From: Rhodocollybia butyracea | Taxonomy: Eukaryota; Basidiomycota; Agaricomycetes; Agaricales; Omphalotaceae | Direction of reading: 5' to 3' | DNA: 22,403 nt | NCBI GenBank assembly: GCA_015501585.1 | Contig: JADNRY010000889.1 | Location: forward strand, 1 to 22,403 | In this document: positions 1 through 11,710 of the stretch, piece after piece | How positions within the stretch are numbered: the stretch's first letter is position 1 | Layout of the letters: every line of letters begins with the position of its first letter | Position numbers and translations under genes: made by a program | The notes under the pieces: generated by a model | Told to the model about the DNA's origin: nothing | The model's database searches: none | What the model saw: the letters and a program-made list of their open reading frames with translations, nothing else

Positions 1-1434
1 GCACAAAGTTGGACTGCTACCAGCCGGAAATTTTCAACAAGTAAGTTGTCCACTTGATTTGGAAAACTCGAACTTACGGTAACAGGTTCCATTTGCGTAC
101 AGGGTGTATCTAAGGAAAGAAAAGGATGAACCCGAGGCATCGTCTAAACGGTTTAAGGAGGCATTTTGTCGGGATGTGAAGATACAATTCCTCGGAGTCT
201 GGTAGAAATTTTGCTTTCCTTTTGGTGTAGCCGTTCTTACGTTTACCTAGGGATACTGTGGACTCCGTGGGCCTTGTTGATAAATTACTCCCTTTTTCCG
301 CTTCTAACTCCAGCGTCCACACCTTCCGGCATGCACTCTCCTTGACGAACATCGTGCCAAATTCCAGCCTATTTTTGGAGTCTTCCCCATTGTCCTAGGA
401 TTTTTAGGGGACCCTGCAAATCGTTCCGACGATACCGAAAAGTCAGATAGGAAAGGCCACGCTCCTGTGCCATCAGCAAGCTCAAAACAAAGGCATAGTC
501 TATTGCGGCCCTCGTCCGGCGAATGGGATAGCGAAGAAGACAACACATTGCGTGGTGATGAAAAGCGGCTCTCTGTGCGCACCGAAGATGATGCGGCCCC
601 TACTGATGTGAAGGAGGTTTGGTTCGCCGTAAGTTACACTTTGAATTCGAGGGTCAAGCTGAGATCACAATATTTCGGATCTCATTGTAATAGGGCTGTC
701 ACACCGGTAATAGGTCTTCCTTTCGTCGTATGAGCTTGACACTGATTCAATACGCGCGCTAGACGTCGGGGGTGGATCAGTGGCTAATTCCACACGTCAC
801 TCCCTGGCTCGTATCAGTCTTCGTTGGATGATTCGAGAATGCTTCAAAAACAGAATCTGGTATCATGTTTCACTCTCATCGTTTGAAACAACAAGGGCTA
901 GATATTGCATCTCTTCACCCTTTGACGCCTCGCCCTCCACCTCTCTCAGGTAGAGGTGAGATCATTCAAACCATTCCTCGAAAGGGATGGCTGCGAATTT
1001 TACCGATAATCCCTAAGAGATTCATACCACGAGATAAAGAGCCTGTGACCAACGTACGATGCGTGACCGAGGAGGACGAGGAGTTGTATGATAGCTTGTG
1101 TCCCAAGTATGACCAGCTCAGGCTCGCTCCTGCGTGGTGGATTATTGAGCTGTTTCCGCTGATATTTCGTTATCAAGACAAACACGACCACCGGACACGA
1201 GTCGTTCGGTTTGTACTCTTACGCTTTTTGGGCTCAAAACTGATTTAGTTGGTATATAGGTGCAACTGCGCCCGACCCAGACACTTACCAGAGCGGAAGT
1301 TCAAAGGAGCCCTCGTCCACCGCAGTGTCCAAATACGAATGGATGCAGAAAAAAAAGCAAAGGGTCCGGACGGAAAACCTCGTAAATATCATCCCAAAAT
1401 GACATTACCCCCGGGTGTTGTTTGGGTTGATTAG
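1..1434 (+). CDS. DUF2235 (Tle1-like) alpha/beta hydrolase, 3' part, two frame breaks
   Basis: The 5' part lies outside the window. Exons I can join are 1-40, 86-201, 251-628, 694-706, 763-1208 and 1260-1434 (stop TAG 1432-1434); all introns are GT-AG and 45-65 bases. The product shows signatures of the fungal DUF2235 / T6SS phospholipase Tle1-like domain: PFAY near the start, GVWDTVDSVGL across the intron at 202-250, a RHALSLDEHRAKF-like segment, then WFAGCHTDVGGGS, whose His and Asp lie near the active site in this family. The last motif needs a 13-base exon (694-706). Two single-base breaks occur: one base appears missing near 344, and one A appears extra in the A-run 846-850; on each side the family motif continues in a shifted frame. 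The C-terminal part (YDQLRLAPAWWI, VHRSVQIRM) is as expected. By family a lipid or ester hydrolase; the substrate is unknown. The breaks could be real or assembly errors. Confidence 0.85.
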
Positions 1435-1916
1435 TCTTAGGAGAGATAATGGTTGCTGAAATCTAAGTAAGTGATCTTAGCGTTCCGCTCAATTTATAAC
1501 TCACCAATACGCGCCTTAGTCTATCGTTCGAGATTGTGCTCAATAATATTTACTATTTTGACGTCGTCCCTCTAATAATGTTTGCCTTTATAAGTTGTAG
1601 TTATAAACCTGAGGGGGCCACAGTAGAACTCGCAAGTTTTCCTGTGTCCAACTTGCCTGTGGACCCTGGGCAGTGATCAATAATTCAATCAAGTTACTTT
1701 ATCAGAGATAATCTTATCTAATCTCTACTCCGCACTTGATGACATGCTGAGATGACAAGTGTATGCTCCTTAATTTACACCATGACGCTAACCGATCGCT
1801 CATTTAATGGCGTCACTTGTGGAGGCATAAATGCATAAAACTTAAAAGGCCCCACCTCGTTCCCCCCAACTTATCCAAATCCATATCGACCGTCGACACC
1901 AGCAGAAAAATTTACT
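1435..1916. other. Intergenic, no gene seen
   Basis: About 480 bases between the DUF2235 stop and the MARVEL-like start. Rather AT-rich, with stop codons in all frames. It should hold the 3' end of the first gene and the promoter of the second. I recognise no repeat or RNA gene; the pyrimidine-rich stretch just before 1917 fits a fungal 5' leader. Confidence 0.5.
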
Positions 1917-2657
1917 ATGGTTCATCACGCCCCTGCCTTTCGTATTGGATTGTACTTTGCGCTGGTAAATCTACTCGCTGTATCACTCACAGTATCTAGC
2001 TCATTATAGCGTTTTTGAAGTCCATATTCTCTATCATATTGCTAGGCCTCACTGGCGCAAGACTTCATCAAACATTGAACTTTGCTCCTGGAGTCAGTTT
2101 CCATGGTACGTCGGTGAGGCACTTTACTCCACAACCGTTTCTTACTCGTATTTTCAGATCCCATCGTAGTTGGTCAGTCTATGGAACCCAAGTCGCTGCC
2201 AGAGTTGCTGGACTAACTCCTTTACATAGAACTCCTTGTCACGTCGATTCTTGCCATCATATGGTCTTGGTTCATGTGAGGGACTTGAGTATACAATGTT
2301 TCACATTGTGGGCTGACTTTTCCCTTTAGCATACATACTATCCACAGTATCCGTGTCACAGGACCGGTCACAACCTTCCGTCATGAAGGCTTTGGCTATT
2401 TCGTTATTTGGTTGATGTTCCTTGTTGGCACTGCGATTGCAACGGTGACTATTCCTCTACTTTCATGATTGGTCATAAATCTGAAAGTTCCGCAGAATCA
2501 CTGGGCCAATCTCGCGTTTTGCTTCGGCAGATTTTCATGCGATATTTTGACTGCAATCGTTGCATTCGCATGGCTCTGTTTCATCACGATGACCCTCATC
2601 GGAATCTCCAGTGCACTATTCTTAGCTGGAAACAGTGGCTATGGAAAGCGTCGATGA
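1917..2657 (+). CDS. MARVEL-like four-helix membrane protein, 156 aa
   Basis: Six exons: 1917-1964, 2021-2105, 2158-2172, 2230-2275, 2330-2444 and 2496-2657 (471 coding bases, stop TGA 2655-2657); all introns are GT-AG and 51-57 bases. Four hydrophobic stretches are visible at about residues 10-30, 47-66, 86-103 and 118-146. The ARLHQTLNF segment after the first helix, a DPIVVELL segment opening the second, and HNHWANLAFC with its cysteine before the fourth fit the short MARVEL-domain proteins common in Agaricomycetes. By family these sit in the plasma membrane or vesicle membranes; no biochemical role is known to me. Exon 3 has only 15 bases and supplies most of the DPIVVE turn. A first reading suggested an in-frame stop there, which disappears when 2173-2229 is spliced with its ACTAAC branch site. 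The gene is intact. Confidence 0.78.
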
Positions 2658-2952
2658 ACCTCTACATGGCAGATGGGGAACTGGGGCCAAGACCACTAAT
2701 GTCTGAATGATTTTTACGATTTTTTCCTGATGCGTACTATGCTATTGCTTGCTTTTATTAATTCATCTATCGGCGTTTGCCCAATAATTTAATTCTTCTG
2801 TCGTTGTATCCAGAAGAAATTGTGCGTCCAACTTTCTGTAAGTAGTGTAAAATAATAAAAACATGTCTGTCGTAGTTGTTCTCGTTCTCGTTCTGCCATT
2901 CTCAAATACATATTGAACACCAATGGGGCATAACCGACGGTAGTCGCCGCGA

Positions 2953-2979
2953 GTCGAGTTTTGAATAAGAAAACTCGAC
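2953..2979. repeat. Perfect hairpin, 10-bp stem, 7-base loop
   Basis: The arm GTCGAGTTTT (2953-2962) is matched by its reverse complement AAAACTCGAC (2970-2979) around a 7-base loop. The same GTCGAGT core recurs at 3009-3015. It could be a remnant of a small inverted-repeat element or a 3'-end structure of the MARVEL-like gene; the sequence alone does not decide. Confidence 0.7.
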
Positions 2980-2991
2980 TTGGTCATCAAG

Positions 2992-3023
2992 TCAAGTTGA
3001 AGCCGTTCGTCGAGTCAACTTGA
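2992..3023. repeat. Inverted repeat TCAAGTTGA / TCAACTTGA
   Basis: Nine-base arms at 2992-3000 and 3015-3023 with a 14-base spacer, directly after the 2953-2979 hairpin. The spacer ends in GTCGAGT, which is also the start of the hairpin arm, so the whole 2953-3023 block seems built from a few related palindromic words. Confidence 0.65.
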
Positions 3024-3126
3024 TCTGTTTTATCTGAAATTTTAGCGAATGACTAGCCTAGCTAGCTGTCTTTAGTGAAGAGAATACTCGTTCACATATA
3101 AAGCGAACGACTTTTCTTCTCAATAT

Positions 3127-3138
3127 CATCACGTGATG
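3127..3138. promoter_or_regulatory. Palindromic E-box CATCACGTGATG upstream of Naa10 gene
   Basis: A perfect 12-base palindrome with CACGTG at its centre, 65 bases before the start codon at 3203. TCACGTGA-type sites are bound in fungi by bHLH factors of the Cbf1 type. A second short palindrome, CCGC-TAA-GCGG, follows at about 3154-3164. Its use as a binding site is inferred. Confidence 0.45.
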
Positions 3139-3202
3139 GCGGATAGGTACCGACCGCTAAGCGGCGCTAAGTTCTAACTTGAGTCGCTCAGCAGCTTTTA
3201 TC

Positions 3203-4062
3203 ATGAACATAAGACTAGCAAGGGTGCGTCTTGCTCTTGCATGAGCCTTTCAAAGACCAATAATCCGTCTGTCCAAACAGGTGCGATGTTTGCCTTAATA
3301 ACGTTGCCCAAACACTAACGATGCTGAATGTTGGATTGTTGTAGGCCGAAGATCTTGCTGGAATGCAAGGTACTTTTTTCAGATAATTTCACCAAAAACA
3401 ACTTATTTACTCGTTCAAAAGCTGGAAATCTGGTCAATCTCCCAGAAAACTATCTACTGAAGTTCTGTTAGTTATACCATCGAGTTCCTATAACCTGCTC
3501 ACTCTACTTAATAGGGATGTATCATATTGTATCATGGCCCCAGCTCTCCTTTGTGGCCGAGAACGACAAAGGACTCATAGTGGGCTACGTTCTTGCAAAA
3601 GTGTGCGTCTCGTGCTCCTTTATCTTCTAAATTGTGATTTAAGAGCTTGTCGTCACGTATGTAGTGAACAAGAACCAGAAGAAAAAGGCGGCGTGATACA
3701 TGGGCATGTTAACTCTATCAGTGTACTGCGGTCATACAGACGTCTGGGTCTCGCGAAAAGGCTCATGATCTTATCTCGTACGGGACTACTTTGTTCCTCA
3801 TTCCTCTCGCTCAACTTTGGTCGTAGAAGACGCAATGTACTCGGTGTACAAGGCTGAATATTGCTCTTTGCATGTCCGCAAATCCAATATTGCGGCCATT
3901 GCGTTATACCGTGATACTTTAGGCTTTGAGATAGCAGAGGTAGAGAAAAAGTATTGTGAGTAATTGTAGTTTCAAGTTCAGAACTTAACCTCTGACAGGG
4001 TAAATCCTACAGATGCTGATGGTGAAGATGGGTTCGTCATGAGACTGTCTTTCAAGACTTAG
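3203..4062 (+). CDS. ARD1: N-terminal acetyltransferase A catalytic subunit Naa10/Ard1
   Basis: Seven exons: 3203-3223, 3345-3369, 3422-3466, 3515-3602, 3665-3777, 3827-3955 and 4013-4062 (471 coding bases, 156 aa, stop TAG 4060-4062), all GT-AG. With the Naa15 auxiliary subunit this enzyme acetylates N-termini of nascent proteins at the ribosome. The protein covers the whole GNAT fold: MNIRLA start, LPENY (E24), [22 protein letters not shown] (H72), the acetyl-CoA loop RRLGLA at 85-90, [16 protein letters not shown], and a KKYYADGEDGF end. Length equals that of other short fungal Naa10 proteins, which lack the long tail of animal homologues. Intron 1 is longer (121 bases) and has a CACTAACG branch site. 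No frame break. The next gene converges from the other strand, with 217 bases between the stops. Confidence 0.93.
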
Positions 4063-4279
4063 TCGTTGTATTTGATTGCTGGAAATGCTGTTTTTTGTCT
4101 GCTTTGTGCACCTCCCTTATACTTAGACTTGGCATGAATATGTCCCTTCCATACTACTTCCGCTTGTTCAAAGTGCCAGCCAAAGCGTCTATACAACCCT
4201 TCTGGACTTTTAAGTAACACAGATTTCCAGCAGCCTCTGCATTTCCAATACCATTTGCAATAACAAAGGCAGCATTAAT

Positions 4280-5109
4280 CTATAGCTTCGTTGCAGGTGC
4301 GCTCGGTTCCATTTTGATATGAGTTCCGCTGGCCACAAGTCTATGATGTGTTTCGCTCCAAATCTGAGAAAGTCAGGACTTCATCACAGTCAAGCAAATA
4401 AGCTAGCTGACCTCTGTTCTGGCGGATGTGATTCTTTTACCCATTGTCATTGTAGTGTTCACTATTCGCAAAACCTCGCCGCTGCATGTACAATTAATAA
4501 CTATTCTCCCTATCTTAGAGCGACCTACATTGCAGCAGGAGCATGATAAATGATGTTCATTGATTGTGATACACTAAGAAAGGTGAATACAAGATAGGTT
4601 TGTAGGGGAGTGCTTACTACTCACTCCATTGACATTGCACCTTGAGCAAGTTTCATAGCAATGATTGCCGCGCTTGAACAACTATTTGGGGTTCCAGTCA
4701 AGAGCTCCTATGAGGAGACAGTACACCCACCAGTCTATGAGCAAAGCAGAGCACCCTCCATGAATGTTTCCCCCTATCATATAGTGTCAGTATGGATCGT
4801 GGTCTGCCTAGTAGAAAACTAAGTTTTGACCTCCGTTTATCATATCTGCTTTGTTGTTCAGATTTGTGTGGATAAATACATTGTAATCGTACCTTCATCC
4901 ACTGTAAGTTTATATACTATGAAGCTATCTTTCCGCTGAGATTCTACTGCATTATTTTTCAAGGACGCTTCAGTAAGGATTAATCGCGAGAGAACGGAGG
5001 ATGCAAAGGTCTTTTGCCGTTGACCGGTGAATATGTTGACTGTATGCTTGAGAAAGTCTTTGACCTCTTCTGAAGCGTTGCCTGCGATGTCGTTCGTCGC
5101 GCTGGACAT
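4280..5109 (-). CDS. ACOT13/PaaI-like acyl-CoA thioesterase, copy A, 176 aa
   Basis: Seven exons on the minus strand: 5109-4893, 4845-4831, 4773-4731, 4681-4625, 4573-4529, 4481-4412 and 4363-4280 (531 coding bases, stop TAG 4282-4280). The product is a single hotdog domain of the acyl-CoA thioesterase 13 / PaaI type. The signature HGGCSALLID lies at residues 82-91; HGG shapes the thioester pocket and the Asp is the presumed catalytic residue. The C-terminal strands read SARTEIW and HHRLVASGTHIKM. Without the 15-base exon 4831-4845 the intron would be 119 bases long and the DMING turn before HGG would be missing; with it the frame matches copy B exactly. Predicted to hydrolyse fatty acyl-CoA. 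Only 118 bases separate its start from the stop of copy B upstream, so its promoter must be short or lie within copy B. Confidence 0.85.
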
Positions 5110-5227
5110 GAGCGTTCCAGGAGAGTTGGATGTACATTCATTGTAACCGGTTCCGGCTGGTGTCCGGACTTCATTTAATCACGCGCAAACTTCAATACTT
5201 CCATTACTACTAACGTACAAGTATAAA

Positions 5228-6032
5228 TTAAAGCTTGACTGGACTGCGAGGCTTCTTTGGTCTTTTAGGACCATCCAGTCCTCTTCTCATTGTGCAATGC
5301 ACGCCAGATACTACTAGACGATGCTTCGTATCACTCCAGATCTGTTAATTTTTTGAGCACCGAGAAGGCGGCCAAGAATGCACGGCCGCCGGCTTACCTC
5401 GGTCCTTGCAGATTGCACAACTTCTTCAGTACTTGAGGTACATGTATTCACCACACGCAGCTCTTCACCGCTACACCGAGATGAGGAATTTTGTAGAATC
5501 AAGGTAGGTGAAAACAACATACAGAGTGGCCGGTGAATGAAAAACAACATTAATCGTTTCTGAAAGCCCAAGACCCGGAAATCCCGTAGTGTGCAATTGA
5601 AGAGCTATGATAGCTAGAGAAGAGCAACTTGAGTAACAAATGAGCGGTGAGTCCAAAGGCATGCGAAACCCAATGAATGAGCGCGTACAAGTCGATCAAG
5701 AGTGCTGAGCATCCTCCGTGGAGAGTGCCATGTCCATTAACCATATCTATAGATTAAGTATGTTGCATGGTCAAAGCGAGAAATAACCTGCATGTACCTT
5801 CAGTAATCCGGATCTTACACACTACTTTTGTTTCTAAACACAATGGTTCTGATGTATTCTTATATACTGAGATTTCAGAAAGGTTGAGACTTGCTACGAC
5901 TGCATCTCCAAACGTTGTTTCTAGCTTTGGGGTCAACCCAACAGCAGTGAATAGTTTTCTACGGTCGACAAGAAAGCTTTTGATCTTGTCGGAAGCATTG
6001 CCTGAGATATGAGAGATGTCCACATCAGACAT
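5228..6032 (-). CDS. ACOT13/PaaI-like acyl-CoA thioesterase, copy B, 194 aa
   Basis: Five exons on the minus strand: 6032-5798, 5746-5689, 5627-5523, 5470-5398 and 5341-5228 (585 coding bases, stop TAA 5230-5228), GT-AG introns of 51-61 bases. Same hotdog fold and motif order as copy A: HGGCSALLID at residues 88-97, LSETINVVFHSPATL, then SARTEIW and HRLVVSGVH. The C-terminus is extended by a basic KRPKKPRSPVKL tail absent from copy A, which might serve in localisation. Copies A and B are clear tandem duplicates: both N-termini carry a GNASD/EK-x-FL-type segment and several introns are at the same place, yet A has two introns more (before HGG, and inside the exon that B has as 5627-5523). No frame break. 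A fatty acyl-CoA substrate is inferred from the family. Confidence 0.87.
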
Positions 6033-6651
6033 GGAGGTGGAACTGAAGAGACGGCCCCGGTTATGTTCACGTCATGTGTTGGATCGACGTGATTGACAAA
6101 CGTAGCACTCAAAGAGAAACACCGGTACCGAGGAAGTTCGGACTCTGAGCTCTCGTCATGAGATTCTAACCTCAAGTTTGCTCGCCACAAAATGGCTCTT
6201 TAGGACACATGCTTGGGAACTTTACCACCAGTACCCTCCGAGTTGTTTTTCGGAATGACGGGTGTGTAACGCAGCAAGTGCTGCTCCAAACTATGGGTGA
6301 GTAAGCTTCGATGAAAGTGAAAGAGGTACGATGTAACCGGTGCGTTAGGCGGCCGTGGAGCTGGGGTAACTTACGCAGAAATGGGAGGGTGCATCATTGT
6401 GGTTACTACACGCAAGCTAAGATCATACACATCCGGAATAAAGTCTTCTGACTTTGACGACCAATAATTTCTCCTTCGTTTCCCCGCAATTCAGCACTGA
6501 AATGGCAAGCGTTCCTCAAAGCAAATCATGACTTGGCGCCACGGAGATATGTCGAACTAAATCCTTAACGTTCTTACAGCATGCATAAGGCTGTGGTTGC
6601 GTCAGGATTACCAAAAGATTGTTCGACTATGTATGAGGGGAACAGGGCATG
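6033..6651. other. Intergenic, upstream of thioesterase B
   Basis: About 620 bases between the thioesterase B start and the oxidoreductase stop, both on the minus strand. It should contain the thioesterase B promoter. Open frames are short and carry no recognisable motif; I see no repeat or RNA gene. Confidence 0.5.
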
Positions 6652-8014
6652 CTAAGCAACGAGCGCGAGCAAGTCAATCAGCTTCCCTTCACTGGTGAGG
6701 GCTGCCTGGATAAAGGCGACATCCTTCAGTGCATTCCTAGGGGAGGGTCAGTGTATATTCGAGTTCGCTTAGAGAACGCTACCTAGGTCTTCCTATATCC
6801 AAAGCCTCTCTTCCTTGGATTTTGTTGAAAAAATCTAGGAGCTCGTCCTCTACACCGTTTCGGCTTGGATAACTCAAGGTTTGCTCCTTTTCTTGATATT
6901 CCTGTTCTTCCTCCGGCTTTCCCTCTTCTTTCACTCTGACTTTGATAACAAGTTCGAGTGAGTCTCTAACCTTATTGCATGCAAGCCAACCATCTGTGCC
7001 CGTGATAACTATATTGTCTCCTTTAGGCGTTGACTTGGTGGGAGAAGCAAAAGTCATCTCGACGATTCCGTGGTAATGGTGCCCTGCACGAACAACAGAG
7101 TGGATCGTATCATGTGGAATTAGGTAGTCCTTGTTCAAAGAAGCGAACCCAGAAAGCTCTGTGAATGGTTCTGGGAGAATAGTCCGAAGTGCGGCAACCG
7201 TGTGCTGTTTTCGCTGTGAATACGCAACAATAAACGAGGAAAGTACTTCTTACGACACCACCGTCCAGCTGAAAAACAATATCCATGAATATGCGTTACA
7301 TGCTGATAGAGATTAGTTGACTTGCCAAGAACCCTCCTTGGTACTGCCAGGAGAATCAGTAACAACGAGCACAACAGACAAAAATACCGTACTTACATCG
7401 GGCACTGTGCGCCAAGGAGTGTTATACCACTCAGAAGTTTTATCTATGTAGTTTACCACTGTTGCTTTAAAAAAAGTCACTTTCCCAATCTTTCCCGATC
7501 GGACGATCTCGCCAGCAGCACGATAGCCAGGTTCTGCTTCGAAGTTCTCGGCGACACGCCAGATTAAGCCTCCCTGTTTGCACAGAGGTTCCGCGTCCCG
7601 AATCAATTTGAGACCGCGAGCGACATCGGGAGCCATAGGCTTTTCACTGAGGACGTGTTTTCCAGCCTTGAGACATTTCAAGACGATATCAGGCTGCAGG
7701 GTAATGGGTAACGCGATGATAACAGCAGATATGTCTGATCTTCCGAGAAGAACATCCAGATTTTTGGAAGGATCATCCCCGATATCATAGTATATATCAG
7801 GAGACAGATCGAGCAACTTTGCTGCTTCAAGGGCGAGCTCGCTTGAGCTCTTCTCAGAACGTGAGTAAACTGCTTTTAACGGAGGTACTGCTGAACCGAG
7901 GGCAGTCAAAGCGGGTAGATAAGCTTCAAAATAATGATAAATGTCGGGAGCAATGATACTTGGAGAAGAGGTACCTTGCTTCACAAACAATCCGGCTCCT
8001 AAGATAGCAGTCAT
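6652..8014 (-). CDS. GFO/IDH/MocA family NAD(P)-dependent oxidoreductase, 368 aa
   Basis: Six exons on the minus strand: 8014-7975, 7923-7397, 7343-7326, 7268-7254, 7204-6783 and 6736-6652 (1107 coding bases, stop TAG 6654-6652). The start has a good context (caccATG). The N-terminal Rossmann fold shows AILGAGLFVK (residues 3-12); the catalytic EKP motif is at 107-109 within VLSEKPMAPD; the second-domain motif YQGGFLLDGGVH spans 190-201 and ends in the conserved His. The end reads NALKDVAFIQAAL and LIDL, as in fungal members. Such enzymes oxidise or reduce sugars, inositols or dihydrodiols with NAD(P); the substrate cannot be told. The intron 7269-7325 has a GC donor (gcaagt), and the YQGGFLLDGGVH motif is divided among four exons, two of them only 18 and 15 bases. 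It is divergent from the GH1 gene, which may hint at shared control. Confidence 0.88.
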
Positions 8015-8231
8015 TGGTGAAAGTGAGAAAACCAGAGATGAAACAAAATATCGCCATTCGGTACATACCTGCCGGCAATAATTGGCACGTGAAGCGAGGT
8101 TTCTCCGCTGACTCTCAACGCAATCTCAAGAGTAGATAGATAGGTACGTGGCTGTCGCCTGTCCTTACAAGGAAGTGAGAAAAGGAACTGACAATTGCTA
8201 GACGCCGTCACTAGAGCGCCCATCGGTTTGT

Positions 8232-8245
8232 GAACAACGTTGTTC
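8232..8245. promoter_or_regulatory. Perfect palindrome GAACAACGTTGTTC in divergent promoter
   Basis: The 14 bases equal their own reverse complement. They lie 218 bases upstream of the oxidoreductase start (minus strand) and about 540 bases upstream of the GH1 start. A dimeric transcription factor site is possible; I do not recognise a known motif. Confidence 0.35.
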
Positions 8246-8664
8246 TTTTCGTTAAAATGGGCTTTCGTGACAATCTACCAAGTTTGCAGAATGACTTGTC
8301 AAACTTCAAACTTTCAAGAGACGTGACCAACGAGATATTCTTGTCTGGACTCTGAGCGTCTCCAATTTCTGACAATATATCAGGTCATTCCCAGAATTGA
8401 GTCTATGTTGGCAGGCTTAAGCCTACAGATTCAGTGGTTCGAAACAGACTGTAGCTTTACACGTCAGATCGTGAGTGTGACTTTTTTTGCGTTGCTGGCG
8501 CGTCAAGCTTTCCTGCACCAGATTAGTGTCGTCAAGCCAAGAGAGATGAACCAGGACCGTATTTTTGGAATGGTCCATGGAGGTGTGATCAATTCTCCGA
8601 GATTTCCCCTTTTTGACGGCCAAACACCTGCTGGAAAAACCACGGAGACATGGACTGAATAGAG

Positions 8665-8692
8665 AATGATCTCGGAAGATTCGAAGATCATT
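8665..8692. repeat. Short inverted repeat AATGATCT / AGATCATT
   Basis: Eight-base arms (8665-8672 and 8685-8692) around a 12-base spacer, about 95 bases before the GH1 start. It may be regulatory or chance. Confidence 0.4.
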
Positions 8693-8785
8693 CGCTCACC
8701 TTTAAGAAGGCATGCTTAACTCAACAATAAAGAAATACCGCTAGTGCTCACTGTTCCCGCTAACAGCAGGCAACGCGTTTGAACC

Positions 8786-11407
<2,622 letters not shown>

Positions 11408-11710
11408 TCAGGGAAGAGGACGAATTTACGATCACGACTTACTGTGTAACATACTTCGACTTATTTATGTTGGAACTGTAAGTAGCCCAGAGACAAAGCA
11501 CTTACCTTTCAACTATTTATATTCAAGGAATAAACTATATGTGCGGCTCATCGTACTGGGCGGAGTATAACAATCGACTTCAGGAGGCTGAGCCCAGACA
11601 AAAGAGTAACATTTACATTGAGTTCAAGGTTGAGTAGTACAAGTTTCTTGATTATACAGATACAAGATATAGCATTCGAGATCAAGCGCTAGTCTGAAGC
11701 CTTTTGACCT
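11408..11710. other. Intergenic, convergent 3' ends
   Basis: About 300 bases between the GH1 stop (plus) and the stop of the HABP4-like gene (minus). AT-rich toward the middle, suited to 3' ends from both sides. Nothing else seen. Confidence 0.5.

Larger units (their letters stand above)
2658..3202. other. Intergenic with palindromic elements
   Basis: About 545 bases between the MARVEL-like stop and the Naa10 start, both genes on the plus strand. The first part is AT-rich 3' sequence. From 2953 to 3027 there is a cluster of inverted repeats, followed at 3088-3108 by a TATAAA flanked by short inverted repeats and at 3127-3138 by a perfect E-box palindrome. Open frames here look like chance. 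Confidence 0.6.
8015..8785. other. Bidirectional intergenic region between oxidoreductase and GH1 gene
   Basis: About 770 bases between two divergent starts. It holds a perfect 14-base palindrome (8232-8245) and a hairpin (8665-8692). Open frames such as 8405-8662 have no family motif and I treat them as chance. Promoters of both genes must lie here or extend from here. Confidence 0.5.

Noticed and set aside
110..582. Minus-strand frames over the DUF2235 gene
   Set aside because: They oppose exons with clear DUF2235 motifs and have no motif of their own.
2158..2229. Apparent in-frame TAA in the MARVEL-like gene
   Set aside because: It falls inside an intron (2173-2229, gtcagt to catag, with an ACTAAC branch site); splicing restores the family motif.
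4774..4892. One 119-base intron in thioesterase A with loss of the DMING turn
   Set aside because: A 15-base exon at 4831-4845 with good acceptor and donor recovers the turn and matches copy B.
8405..8662. Plus-strand open frame of 85 codons before GH1
   Set aside because: No family motif, no fitting splice partner, and an equally long frame on the other strand; it looks like chance.
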